Source: Euryarchaeota archaeon TMED132 (GTDB lineage: Archaea > Thermoplasmatota > Poseidoniia > Poseidoniales > Poseidoniaceae). From it: a DNA stretch of 12,016 bases. The translations under genes were made by a program, and so were the position numbers. The notes beneath the pieces are model-generated. The model ran no database searches. It worked only from the letters and a program-made list of their open reading frames with translations, and was not told the origin of the DNA. The stretch is from the NCBI GenBank assembly GCA_002172355.2, contig NHGH02000046.1, positions 1 to 12,016 of the forward strand. The letters are read 5' to 3'. The first letter of the stretch is position 1, and every line of letters starts with the position of its first letter. This document shows positions 5,894 through 12,016 of this stretch, piece after piece.

Positions 5894-6310
5894 ATGGCGG
5901 TAAATCTTCAGCGACGTGTGGATTATCCAATGTTGGATAGCGCCAATATTGCTTATTTCCCGCGAATCTATGATTTAGCACACCGTTTCTTTGAGGAATG
6001 CTGGGAAGAAATGTGTGGGATTTCTTATCCAGAAATGATCAACGATAGGAAGATTGGCTTCCCCGTCGTTCATATCGAGACAGACTTCATTTCACCTTTG
6101 AAATACGGAGATACTGTTCATGCAACAATTTGGATAGAAAAAATTGGTACGAAGTCCTGTTCTTGGGCTTATCGTTTTCATAATCAAAACAATGAGTTAC
6201 TGTGGTCTTCTTCCCAAGTCACAGTATGCGTAGATATGGATACTATGGAATCTGTAAATATTCCTAATTGGTTATCAGAAGGGCTTGAAAAGCATATTCA
6301 GTTGGAGTGA
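5894..6310 (+). CDS. Hotdog-fold acyl-CoA thioesterase (4HBT/YbgC-like)
   Basis: At 138 residues this is the normal size of a single-domain hotdog thioesterase. The N-terminal segment VDYPMLDSANIAYFPRIYDLAHRFFEE (given here in parts: LDSANIAYFPRIY, then DLAHRFFEE) follows the 4-hydroxybenzoyl-CoA thioesterase pattern FGDCDPAGIVYFPRY; Asp15 aligns with the catalytic Asp17 of the Pseudomonas enzyme. The central helix and the strands VVHIETDFISPLKYGD and VHATIWIEKIG are also typical. It would hydrolyse an acyl-CoA or related thioester in the cytoplasm as a multimer; the natural substrate is unknown. Two family positions differ: the first Asp of D-x-D is Met13 and the Gly after it is Asn18. ATG 5894 starts right before the first strand, as usual. 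The next gene starts four bases after its stop, so the two are likely one operon. Confidence 0.82.
   Translation: MAVNLQRRVDYPMLDSANIAYFPRIYDLAHRFFEECWEEMCGISYPEMINDRKIGFPVVHIETDFISPLKYGDTVHATIWIEKIGTKSCSWAYRFHNQNNELLWSSSQVTVCVDMDTMESVNIPNWLSEGLEKHIQLE
6304..6310 (+). promoter_or_regulatory. Shine-Dalgarno motif GGAGTGA deciding the start at 6315
   Basis: GGAGTGA overlaps the stop codon of the thioesterase and ends four bases before ATG 6315, supporting that ATG rather than the in-frame TTG at 6285, and suggesting translational coupling. Confidence 0.55.
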
Positions 6311-6314
6311 TAAC

Positions 6315-6962
6315 ATGAGCGAAAAGCAGTTTGATTTTTCCATCCGCATGGATAAAGAGGATTCTGTACCTAAAGAGGAAGACTTTGACTTCGCAATAAA
6401 ACCAGATACAAAAGGGCCAAAAACAGTTGCTGTATTGATGCTATTCGGTGGAATTTTACTTTTACTTTTAGCGTATGGCGACTTCCAGTTAAGTCAAAAA
6501 GAAGACCTAACGCAAGCAGAGATAGATATCGTACTTGAAACCCCAAATAGTGATATAGATACTGAAATTACAACAGAAGACTATCAAAAATTTCACGATT
6601 CAGCCAGACAAGGGTACTTGATTAGGGGCGCTGGATTAGCAATTTCTGGAGCATTGATTGTTCTTGGTTCGCCATATTTGTTTATGCTGAATAGGAAAGG
6701 AGCTTTGTTAGGTATTGAAGGGGCCGCTATAGGATTGGTAACCGGTGTTCTTGGCAGTGTCTTAATCAATAATTCTGCAGAACAATATCTTTCTGGAGCA
6801 TTACTTTTGACATATAGAATTCTGATGTATCTTTGTGGAGTTTGTATGCTGGTTTGTGGAGCATTGACATCATTACCATTACTTAATGCAAGGGCGAGGA
6901 TGGCGTTAAACGGTGGCCATAAAGTGAAGTTAGCCACAAATCAAGACACTGAATCTGAATGA
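6315..6962 (+). CDS. Membrane protein with four predicted helices and a charged N-terminal tail
   Basis: From ATG 6315 the protein has 215 residues. A charged N-terminal tail (1-36) holds two copies of a short motif, FDFSIRMD (residues ~6-13) and FDFAIKPD (~24-31). Hydrophobic segments follow at ~37-55, ~102-125, ~129-151 and ~162-190, with a polar, acidic loop of about 45 residues between the first two (IDTEITTEDYQKFHD). The last ~25 residues are polar. The helices are rich in Gly, Leu and Ala, and no transporter, enzyme or channel signature is visible, so I assign no function. It is four bases downstream of the thioesterase gene with a GGAGTGA ribosome site, so the two are probably co-transcribed; a lipid- or membrane-related link is inference only. 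Its end is two bases from the stop of the opposing pentapeptide gene. Confidence 0.78.
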   Translation: MSEKQFDFSIRMDKEDSVPKEEDFDFAIKPDTKGPKTVAVLMLFGGILLLLLAYGDFQLSQKEDLTQAEIDIVLETPNSDIDTEITTEDYQKFHDSARQGYLIRGAGLAISGALIVLGSPYLFMLNRKGALLGIEGAAIGLVTGVLGSVLINNSAEQYLSGALLLTYRILMYLCGVCMLVCGALTSLPLLNARARMALNGGHKVKLATNQDTESE

Positions 6963-6964
6963 TT

Positions 6965-7405
6965 TCATTCATCCTTAGGCTTCGGCCATTTTTTTGATAA
7001 AGTCTTCTTTAGGTCATCGTCAATTACCGCATTCCACCAATCACTTCCCTGCCAAATTGCGTACTTGCCCCTAATTCCTCTTAGGTCGGCTCCTTTGAAT
7101 TTGCAATTATTGAAATTGGACAAATTCAATCTCGCTTTTTTTAAATTAGCCCCTCTAAAGTCAGCATTATCAAATGCCGATTTCATTAAGTCTACACCAA
7201 CCATCGAAGCCTTTCTAAAATCGCAATCTGAAAAATCACCTTCGGTTAAATCAGAACCATCTAGCACGGCTCTTTTGAAGTTAGAGCCGGAATGACGACC
7301 TTTGCGAAGCAGTGACTCAGCTCTATTTTGATAAGACCAATCAATAACTTGGCTCTTTTCACCGATATTATCCCTAGGGTCATCCCCACTCCCCGACATT
7401 ACCAC
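6965..7405 (-). CDS. Pentapeptide-repeat protein
   Basis: The 146-residue protein contains tandem five-residue repeats from about residue 41 to 110, fourteen in register, with Ala, Ser or Cys at the first position and Leu or Phe at the third: examples are AVLDG, SDLTE, CDFRK, ADFRG, ANLKK, CKFKG and ADLRG. Three or four degenerate repeats with Trp in the core position (AIWQG, SDWWN) follow to ~128. Such repeats fold as a right-handed four-sided beta helix, here about four turns. Some family members mimic DNA and bind gyrase; many have no known role, and this one is shorter than Qnr-type proteins. Charge in the repeat region is mixed, which argues against simple DNA mimicry. The GTG start at 7405 has GAGGT seven bases upstream, overlapping the stop of the preceding gene; ATG 7399 is an alternative. 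It is the second gene of a two-gene operon. Confidence 0.86.
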   Translation of the reverse strand: MVMSGSGDDPRDNIGEKSQVIDWSYQNRAESLLRKGRHSGSNFKRAVLDGSDLTEGDFSDCDFRKASMVGVDLMKSAFDNADFRGANLKKARLNLSNFNNCKFKGADLRGIRGKYAIWQGSDWWNAVIDDDLKKTLSKKWPKPKDE

Positions 7406-7412
7406 TTCAACG

Positions 7413-7417
7413 ACCTC
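7413..7417 (-). promoter_or_regulatory. Ribosome site GAGGT overlapping the upstream stop codon
   Basis: On the minus strand GAGGT overlaps the TGA of the winged-helix gene (7416-7418) and stands seven bases before the GTG at 7405. It supports the GTG start and suggests translational coupling of the pair. Confidence 0.5.
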
Positions 7418-7919
7418 ACATATTCTCAGATTTTTCTTCCAAGTGCTTTCGACCTTCTTCGGTTAGTTCAGCATATCTATTTTTATCGCCATGTTTGCTG
7501 GGTATTTTGAGAAAATTTCTTTCCTTAAGCCGATTGATGTATAGTGAAAGGTTCCCAGGGGGCTCAATGTTAGCATCTTCGAATAAGGAATTAATTACTC
7601 TTGGTGGGCAATCATTTAGTTTTTCAATTTCGCTGAGGAAATGTAAGGCCCCAAGAACTTGCTCTGGTTTGCCGTCAAGGGCATAATTTTCCAGTAGTGA
7701 GCGAAAGTTCATACCTCTTTCAGTAGAGGTTGCATCGCCAGAATTTGCCTCTGCAGTATCTTTACTAAATTCAATAGTCTCTTGAATTCGTTCCAACATT
7801 GCATCCCAGAGGCCTTCTTGCTTGAATCGAGTCAATCTCTCTTCAACTTCCAATCGACCTCCTTCGGCCTCGAAGTCAAAATCTCCAGTATGAATCGAAA
7901 TTTTCGTTGTCTTGTCCAT
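7416..7919 (-). CDS. Protein with beta-rich N-terminus and C-terminal winged-helix domain
   Basis: From ATG 7919 the protein has 167 residues (MDKTTKISIHTGDFDFEAEG). GAGGG five bases upstream supports this start; a longer TTG-initiated reading from 7973 is unlikely. Residues ~5-30 look like a small beta unit followed by a helix (VEERLTRFKQ). A polar linker (~55-68, AEANSGDATSTERG) leads to a helical domain at ~83-160: KPEQVLGALHFLSEIE, PRVINSLFEDANIE, NLSLYINRLKERNFL, then a wing and RYAELTEEGRKHLEE. The N-L-x-x-x-I-x-x-L recognition-like helix and the Y-x-x-L-T-x-x-G ending are typical of winged-helix domains of bacterial and archaeal regulators. The two-part layout resembles a widespread uncharacterised family, from memory only. 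DNA binding is inferred; autoregulation of the operon with the pentapeptide gene is plausible but unshown. It is divergent from the PAC2 gene. Confidence 0.75.
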   Translation of the reverse strand: MDKTTKISIHTGDFDFEAEGGRLEVEERLTRFKQEGLWDAMLERIQETIEFSKDTAEANSGDATSTERGMNFRSLLENYALDGKPEQVLGALHFLSEIEKLNDCPPRVINSLFEDANIEPPGNLSLYINRLKERNFLKIPSKHGDKNRYAELTEEGRKHLEEKSENM

Positions 7920-8041
7920 GCCATCCCTCATACTGATGCAAATATCCGGCCTAGATAATAGTTTACAATTCAACTGGAAAAGCCATTGACAAATAGTAGG
8001 TCTTTTGATTGACCTTCATCACGCATGTTTGAGGGGACTTA
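7920..8041. promoter_or_regulatory. Divergent intergenic region between winged-helix and PAC2 genes
   Basis: This 122-base gap must hold promoters for both directions. A TATTAT-like element on the minus strand (forward 7953-7960) is suitably placed for a short leadered transcript of the winged-helix gene. GAGGGG at 8031-8036 is five bases upstream of the PAC2 ATG at 8042. I see no clear TATA box for PAC2 and no strong inverted repeat that would mark an operator. Confidence 0.4.
7925..7929 (-). promoter_or_regulatory. Shine-Dalgarno motif GAGGG for the winged-helix gene
   Basis: On the minus strand GAGGG is separated from ATG 7919 by five bases. It falls inside the longer in-frame reading, so it argues that translation starts at 7919. 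Confidence 0.5.
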
Positions 8042-8800
8042 ATGGAGCACGAGTTTAGAGGATATGCGTTAGTTCTCCACGATGGTGCAGATCCAAGAAC
8101 CGGCGGTGTTGCAATAGCAGGGTTTACCACTGCGGGCATGGTTGGTGTTATCGCAGCATCACATATCATAAAGTCATTAAAACTACAACAATTAGGGACT
8201 GTTTTAAATTCTGAATTTCCAGCAGTTGCTCTTATTCACGACCAAGTCCCCAAACACCCAGTAAGAGTTTACCAAGGCGATAAAATTGGGGTATTCACAT
8301 CTGAAATACGTTTCAAAGATAAGCAAGACATAATGTTTGCATCAACAGTTCTAGAATGGTTTACCAAGGGTGGATTTGAAAATTTAATAATAATTGACGG
8401 CATAGTTTCTCCAGATAAACAACTAACTCATGGAGAATTATACGGAGTTGGCTCATCATCACAAGCAAGACAGCGACTTAAGCAAGCAGGGATTGCCCCA
8501 ATTCAGCAAGGTATAGTGGCTGGGATTACGGGTTTCTTACTTGGTGAAGGAGATAGATTAGGGATTGATGTTACCGCTTTACTTGCAGAGGCAAGTCCAA
8601 TGTATCCCGATGCTAGAGCGGCAGCACTAGCAATCGAGGCTGTTTCTGAATTATCAGGGGTTGAGATACCATTGACTGAATTATTAGAAAATGCTAGAGA
8701 AATAGAAAATAGCGTCAAGGAAGTTTTTGAGAAATCAGTAACTATGTTGCCAGGCCCTGAAGATGAAGATGACTCTTTCACTGACCCTTCATTTGGCTGA
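8042..8800 (+). CDS. PAC2-family protein (archaeal proteasome-assembly-chaperone homologue)
   Basis: The 252-residue protein matches the PAC2 family in order and size: GGVAIAGFTTAGMVGVIAAS (residues ~21-40), then QLGTVLNSEFPAVALIHD (~50-67), VRVYQGDKIGVFTSEI (~74-89), LEWFTKGGFENLIIIDGIV (~104-122), YGVGSS (~134-139), GIVAGITGFLL (~157-167) and EASPMYPDARAAALAIEAVSEL (~183-204). Eukaryotic PAC2 and archaeal PbaA/PbaB are relatives; some assist assembly of the 20S proteasome or bind its surface through a C-terminal HbYX tail. This protein ends DPSFG after an acidic stretch and has no HbYX motif, so direct proteasome docking by that route is not supported. GAGGGG upstream supports ATG 8042. It is convergent with trm1 and overlaps its end by 12 bases. 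Confidence 0.87.
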   Translation: MEHEFRGYALVLHDGADPRTGGVAIAGFTTAGMVGVIAASHIIKSLKLQQLGTVLNSEFPAVALIHDQVPKHPVRVYQGDKIGVFTSEIRFKDKQDIMFASTVLEWFTKGGFENLIIIDGIVSPDKQLTHGELYGVGSSSQARQRLKQAGIAPIQQGIVAGITGFLLGEGDRLGIDVTALLAEASPMYPDARAAALAIEAVSELSGVEIPLTELLENAREIENSVKEVFEKSVTMLPGPEDEDDSFTDPSFG

Positions 8801-10168
8801 ACTTTTACTAAGTTCTTGAACTGTTTTAACCACTTCTTGAAAATCAGCATCCGTTACAAAAACCGGCTCTGAATCAGGCGCTCTAGCCGCACAAAATCCT
8901 TTTTCAATCAAACGCTCTATCAGTACTTCCATCTTTGGCGCACCCGGCGTATTAGACCATTTAGGCAAAGAATCTAGATTCAATAGAAGATGCTCGCGAC
9001 TCATCAAATCAGCAGCCTTTGAAATATGTCTTACGCTCCTTCTTAATTCTCTAGTTGCGTATTCTAAGTCTTGTTCATTCCAATCTAAACCGTAAGACTT
9101 TGCGACTTCGAGGTCTTCTTGCGAGGGGTGACATAATTCAAGTGCCCTTTCTTCAGTTATTCTTTGTGTTATGTCCTTATTCCATAATGGGCCAATCCAC
9201 ATAGGCCCACTTGCCCGTTCTAATTCACTTTCATCAGGGTGCTTTTTGAATTGATAGGGGATGTGGTCAGACCTTACTCTCCAGCCAATATTAGAATGAA
9301 CATCACTGGCTTTTTCTTTGCTAGTAGTGAGCATTACACTTACTCTAACATGGTGGCCATCAAATAGGGCTAAGATTGGAGTCATAGATTTATCATGTCG
9401 CGCAGCTGTTGTTGCGATGAGGCTCATTAGAGTTCTAACCGCATCATCATGAGCATATAAGTCAACAATACCCTTAGCTCCATACCTTCTTTTTTGTGAA
9501 CTCAAAGAAGAACCAGTTAATGCAGCAGTATCGGTCGCAGTAACTTCTAGTACGCCAGTTCTTGCAAGGCTCTGAATTGCAGAATCTAGGAATGATACTG
9601 GGGAGCCAAAAGGGTCAACATCTATCCATTGGTAAGACGCTTCAGACAATGCGACACGGGCATCCAATTGTTGGAAAAAAATTCCATTGTCAAATATACC
9701 CTCAGGTGTTTTTCCGTATCTATCAGATTCTACTGAATGCTCAATGGTAGTTGATGGCGGGTGAGTTTGATGAGATTTCTTCGCCCAATTTAGAGCAAAG
9801 TCATCTAGGTCATTTGCAGTAATTCTAAGTCTATTTTGCAGATTACTTGGTATCTCGTTTCTCCACCTTCGAATTCTGACCCCAGTTGAGCACAAGGCAT
9901 CAAATACTCGAATCGATTTTCCATCTTTCACCAACCATTCATTTTCAAGTACATCACTCAATAGTAATACAGACCTGGTTCTGGCAGGAGCCATTGCAGG
10001 ATTAAGGAATCCAGGGCCAGTTTTTTTCGCAGGACCTCTGGGCATATGAGAAGGTCTTGGTTGGCTGTTTTGCATGTGAATAATTGTTTTACCTTCCAAC
10101 CAAATTGAACCAGGCCAGCCACTTGGCAAATCTTCATTTTGCCCCCCGGCCATATTTATGCGAGACAC
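8789..10168 (-). CDS. trm1: tRNA (guanine-26,N2-N2) dimethyltransferase Trm1
   Basis: This enzyme transfers one or two methyl groups from S-adenosylmethionine to N2 of G26 in tRNA, at the hinge between the D and anticodon stems. Visible motifs are EGK (~25-27), FLNPAMAPARTRSV (~54-67), the SAM-binding FDALCSTGVRIRRW (~89-102), NDLDD (~119-123), the catalytic DVDPFGSP (~183-190) and ATDTAALTG (~211-219), all diagnostic of Trm1. The C-terminal third, with a helical segment ending in a wing-like IERLIEKGFCAARAP, is also typical. At 459 residues it is longer than the ~380 usual in archaea. GTG 10168 keeps a TATA-like element 24 bases upstream, fitting a leaderless start; ATG 10153 is an alternative, and both precede EGK. 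The tRNA-Arg in this window has A26 and so would not be a substrate. Divergent from the FG-GAP lipoprotein gene. Confidence 0.95.
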   Translation of the reverse strand: MSRINMAGGQNEDLPSGWPGSIWLEGKTIIHMQNSQPRPSHMPRGPAKKTGPGFLNPAMAPARTRSVLLLSDVLENEWLVKDGKSIRVFDALCSTGVRIRRWRNEIPSNLQNRLRITANDLDDFALNWAKKSHQTHPPSTTIEHSVESDRYGKTPEGIFDNGIFFQQLDARVALSEASYQWIDVDPFGSPVSFLDSAIQSLARTGVLEVTATDTAALTGSSLSSQKRRYGAKGIVDLYAHDDAVRTLMSLIATTAARHDKSMTPILALFDGHHVRVSVMLTTSKEKASDVHSNIGWRVRSDHIPYQFKKHPDESELERASGPMWIGPLWNKDITQRITEERALELCHPSQEDLEVAKSYGLDWNEQDLEYATRELRRSVRHISKAADLMSREHLLLNLDSLPKWSNTPGAPKMEVLIERLIEKGFCAARAPDSEPVFVTDADFQEVVKTVQELSKSSAK

Positions 10169-10188
10169 TACATATAGAAAATTACATT

Positions 10189-10196
10189 CTATAATT
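10189..10196 (-). promoter_or_regulatory. TATA-like box for trm1
   Basis: On the minus strand this reads ATTATAGA, centred ~24 bases upstream of the GTG at 10168, the spacing expected for a leaderless transcript starting at that codon. Confidence 0.5.
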
Positions 10197-10199
10197 CAG

Positions 10200-10207
10200 T
10201 TTAAGTA
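10200..10207 (+). promoter_or_regulatory. TATA-like box for the FG-GAP lipoprotein gene
   Basis: TTTAAGTA is centred ~32 bases upstream of ATG 10235, predicting a leader of only a few bases. It lies directly beside the trm1 element in the 66-base divergent gap. Confidence 0.35.
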
Positions 10208-10234
10208 ATACGGCACATAGCGTGAAATGATAAC

Positions 10235-11551
10235 ATGCGGTTTAGTATGGACTTTTTATTGTCACTTCTAGTTGTATCTATTATTTTTTGTGGCTGTTTA
10301 TCTGAATCGGTCAAAGATGAGATTTCTACAGAACCTTTACTCGATTGCGAAAACACTGCATTAGTATCCTATGAACCATTGGTCAGTGGTGAAAATTCAC
10401 ATACTATAGTTGCTAATGTTAGGTCAATAAAATTAAATGAATCTTCAGAAGTACTTGTTTTTACTGAACCAATAGATGGAACTTTTTCGATACTTGAATC
10501 TCCGTGTACAGCCAATTGCTCTCGCATTGTATTTGGAAATGAAAGTTTCATTGCACCGCTGCGACTTGATGCTGCAGATTTTGATGGTGATGGGAAAAAC
10601 GAATTGGTTTTATCAGATATTGGAATTCTCCCTCCATCGGATGAGAAATATGGCAAGGTTTCTATTCTTACAATAAATAATTCTAGTATTGTAGATGAAC
10701 AAATCGTAATACAAGACATTGGAAGAGTTGCCTGTGCAGAGGCTGCAGATTTAGATTCTGATCAAGATTTAGATTTGACTATTTGTGAGTTTGGTAATAC
10801 AAATGGGTCTGTAGGTTGGCTTGAAAACCTTGGTGAAGAAAATTGGACTTGGCATAAATTAGAAAATAAATCAGGAGCCATTGAGGCAACACCAGTTGAT
10901 ATCGATGGCGATGGAGATTTGGATATAGTTTCAATCATTTCTCAATTATCGGAAGAGATTGTAATATTTTGGAATGACGGTTCAGGTAATTTTGTTCAAG
11001 AAATATTGTTTAATGCTAATACTACCTATTATGGGATGAGTGGTATTAATATCGTGGATTATGGTAACGATGGCGATAAAGATATTCTTTTTACGAATGG
11101 CGATGTTTTAGATGGCGATTTCCCTTCAAATGAAAACTTCTGGGACTATCATGGCCTCTCATTACTAGAGAATATGGGCGGAGGCGAATTTCAATATCAA
11201 AAAATAATGTCATTTACAGGAGCTTATGATTCAGCGATATATGATATAGATTCGGACGGAGATGATGAAATCGTTGTAATAGGATTTAGACCGACTTTTG
11301 GGGGAGCTATTTTCGATGACAACGACCCCTCTCCCAATATTGGATGGCTGGATTTTATCGATCAATCATGGGTGACCATTTTTCCAACAAATGACATAGA
11401 CATTCCGTTAATTACACTAGAGGTGATGGACTTAAATGGCGATGGAGAAAGAAGCCTCATAGCAGGTAATCACGATGTCACCAATTCTACAGATGCACCC
11501 AAACTAATATCTATCTCTGCAAATTACAATACAACTTGTGTAGAAAATTAA
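10235..11551 (+). CDS. Secreted FG-GAP/VCBS beta-propeller lipoprotein
   Basis: The 438-residue protein starts with a signal peptide and lipobox (hydrophobic FLLSLLVVSIIF, then CGC with Cys21 as the probable lipidated residue), placing it outside the cell membrane. Six calcium-binding D-x-D-x-D-G-like loops recur every 50-62 residues: DFDGDGKNE (115), DLDSDQDLD (172), DIDGDGDLD (222), DYGNDGDKD (275), DIDSDGDDE (337) and DLNGDGERS (399). Between them are strands such as GWLENLGEENW, IFWNDGSGNF and LLENMGGGEF, the layout of FG-GAP/VCBS repeats that form a beta propeller of about seven blades. About eleven N-x-S/T sequons fit a surface glycoprotein. Such propellers bind ligands, glycans or other proteins; no enzyme domain is seen. 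The fourth loop has Tyr-Gly in place of the second Asp pair and the sixth ends in Arg-Ser, so calcium binding there may be weak. Start ATG 10235; ATG 10247 is possible. Confidence 0.88.
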   Translation: MRFSMDFLLSLLVVSIIFCGCLSESVKDEISTEPLLDCENTALVSYEPLVSGENSHTIVANVRSIKLNESSEVLVFTEPIDGTFSILESPCTANCSRIVFGNESFIAPLRLDAADFDGDGKNELVLSDIGILPPSDEKYGKVSILTINNSSIVDEQIVIQDIGRVACAEAADLDSDQDLDLTICEFGNTNGSVGWLENLGEENWTWHKLENKSGAIEATPVDIDGDGDLDIVSIISQLSEEIVIFWNDGSGNFVQEILFNANTTYYGMSGINIVDYGNDGDKDILFTNGDVLDGDFPSNENFWDYHGLSLLENMGGGEFQYQKIMSFTGAYDSAIYDIDSDGDDEIVVIGFRPTFGGAIFDDNDPSPNIGWLDFIDQSWVTIFPTNDIDIPLITLEVMDLNGDGERSLIAGNHDVTNSTDAPKLISISANYNTTCVEN

Positions 11552-11596
11552 TAATTCGCTCAAAGAAACTTTAGAGGGTCGCCTAAAGCAGTGAAC

Positions 11597-11986
11597 ATGA
11601 GCGAAGAGTTTTCTGTTGCCGGCCAGTCAATGCCAAGAATTACAATTGGATTTGGAACCTTGCTAATTGCATGGGGCGTTATTGTTTCAATAATCTCATC
11701 ATCAAATTCCATAACTTCCTTTTTCCCATCTCTATTAGGGATTCCCTTGTTAATTTCAGGCATCATGGCACAAAAAGTTCCAGAAAAGCGAAAACTTTGG
11801 ATGCACATAGCAGTTTCTTTCGGATTATTATGTGCGATTGGGGGAACTAGATTTTTCATGGTTATGTCTGATGGTATCACCTATGCATCAGGCTCGATGT
11901 TAATGCTATTAGTTACAGGTTCAGTATACACCTTTTTGTGTATAAAGTCATTTAGATTTGCTAGATTAAATGCTAAAACAGAGTAA
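11597..11986 (+). CDS. Small four-helix membrane protein
   Basis: From ATG 11597 the protein has 129 residues: a short polar N-terminus (MSEEFSVAGQSMP), hydrophobic segments at ~16-35, ~42-58, ~68-90 and ~98-118, and a basic tail (SFRFARLNAK). The loops between helices 2 and 3 are basic (KVPEKRKLWMH), which by the positive-inside rule places that loop and the tail in the cytoplasm. The pattern FFPSLLGIPLLISGIMA followed by W-x-H is reminiscent of small uncharacterised four-helix proteins in bacteria, but I cannot name a family. GTG 11591 is in frame two codons upstream; neither start has a strong ribosome site. The gap to the lipoprotein gene (45 bases) has no clear TATA box, so the two may be co-transcribed. 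The next gene begins 13 bases after its stop. Confidence 0.75.
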   Translation: MSEEFSVAGQSMPRITIGFGTLLIAWGVIVSIISSSNSITSFFPSLLGIPLLISGIMAQKVPEKRKLWMHIAVSFGLLCAIGGTRFFMVMSDGITYASGSMLMLLVTGSVYTFLCIKSFRFARLNAKTE

Positions 11987-11988
11987 TT

Positions 11989-11995
11989 GAGGTGA
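11989..11995 (+). promoter_or_regulatory. Shine-Dalgarno motif GAGGTGA for the next gene
   Basis: GAGGTGA ends four bases before the GTG at 12000 and matches the conserved 3' end of archaeal 16S rRNA. It marks the start of the gene cut by the right edge. Confidence 0.6.
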
Positions 11996-11999
11996 AGAA

Positions 12000-12016
12000 G
12001 TGTCAGCTCCACTAGT
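12000..12016 (+). CDS. First codons of a gene cut by the right edge
   Basis: A GTG start with a well-spaced GAGGTGA opens a frame reading M-S-A-P-L before the window ends. It starts 13 bases after the stop of the four-helix membrane protein, suggesting a shared transcript. Too little is present to say what it encodes. Confidence 0.5.

Noticed and set aside
5710..5940. Plus-strand frame spanning the tRNA gene
   Set aside because: It reads through the complement of a clear tRNA and into the start of the thioesterase gene; no real gene is likely.
1..7919. Defence island made of the nucleases, winged-helix protein and pentapeptide protein
   Set aside because: The genes are separated by housekeeping-type genes, and there is no helicase, toxin, TIR, nucleotidyltransferase or mobile element nearby.
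8789..10168. Trm1 acting on the tRNA-Arg of this window
   Set aside because: The tRNA has A at position 26, not the G that Trm1 methylates, so closeness on the chromosome does not reflect an enzyme-substrate pair.

Overview
The window looks like chromosomal DNA of an archaeon, most likely a marine Euryarchaeote of the Poseidoniales (Marine Group II) type. The archaeal call rests on a full-length Trm1-type tRNA G26 dimethyltransferase, a PAC2-family protein, TATA-box-like elements about 24-27 bases upstream of several start codons (consistent with leaderless transcripts), Shine-Dalgarno motifs of the GAGGTGA type at other genes, and two large secreted lipoproteins with PKD and FG-GAP/VCBS repeats. 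The lineage below archaea is inference from gene style, not from a marker gene. Most of the window is about 40% G+C by hand counts of sample rows; the first ~450 bases are about 60%.

Layout: (1) 3-1625, two convergent nucleases: the C-terminal part of a RecB/Cas4-type PD-(D/E)XK nuclease with Fe-S cysteines, cut by the left edge, and a DnaQ/ExoX-like DEDDh exonuclease; their stop codons abut exactly. (2) 1689-5716, a run of plus-strand genes: a very acidic small protein, a PKD-domain lipoprotein, a small beta-rich unknown, a small very basic protein that may bind nucleic acid, a HAD-IB phosphatase-like protein and a 29x-residue unknown. (3) 5721-5797, tRNA-Arg(GCG) on the minus strand with an encoded CCA and its own TATA box. 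(4) 5894-6962, a hotdog acyl-CoA thioesterase and a four-helix membrane protein, probably co-transcribed. (5) 6965-7919, a minus-strand two-gene operon: a C-terminal winged-helix protein followed by a pentapeptide-repeat protein with overlapping translation signals. (6) 8042-10168, a PAC2 protein convergent with, and overlapping by 12 bases, trm1. (7) 10235-12016, an FG-GAP/VCBS calcium-binding propeller lipoprotein, a small four-helix membrane protein, and the first codons of another gene.

The genes are mainly single-gene or two-gene units rather than one pathway. Themes are DNA end processing (left), tRNA synthesis and modification (tRNA-Arg, trm1), and the cell surface (two lipoproteins, two membrane proteins). 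Coding density is very high: no gene-free stretch exceeds 300 bases, the longest being the 177 bases between 5716 and 5894 that hold the tRNA. I see no mobile element, CRISPR array, rRNA or replication origin. I did not find a convincing new system. The points most worth a second look are the sharp composition break inside the first gene, the coupled winged-helix/pentapeptide pair, the mispaired acceptor stem of tRNA-Arg, and the abutting or overlapping convergent gene ends.
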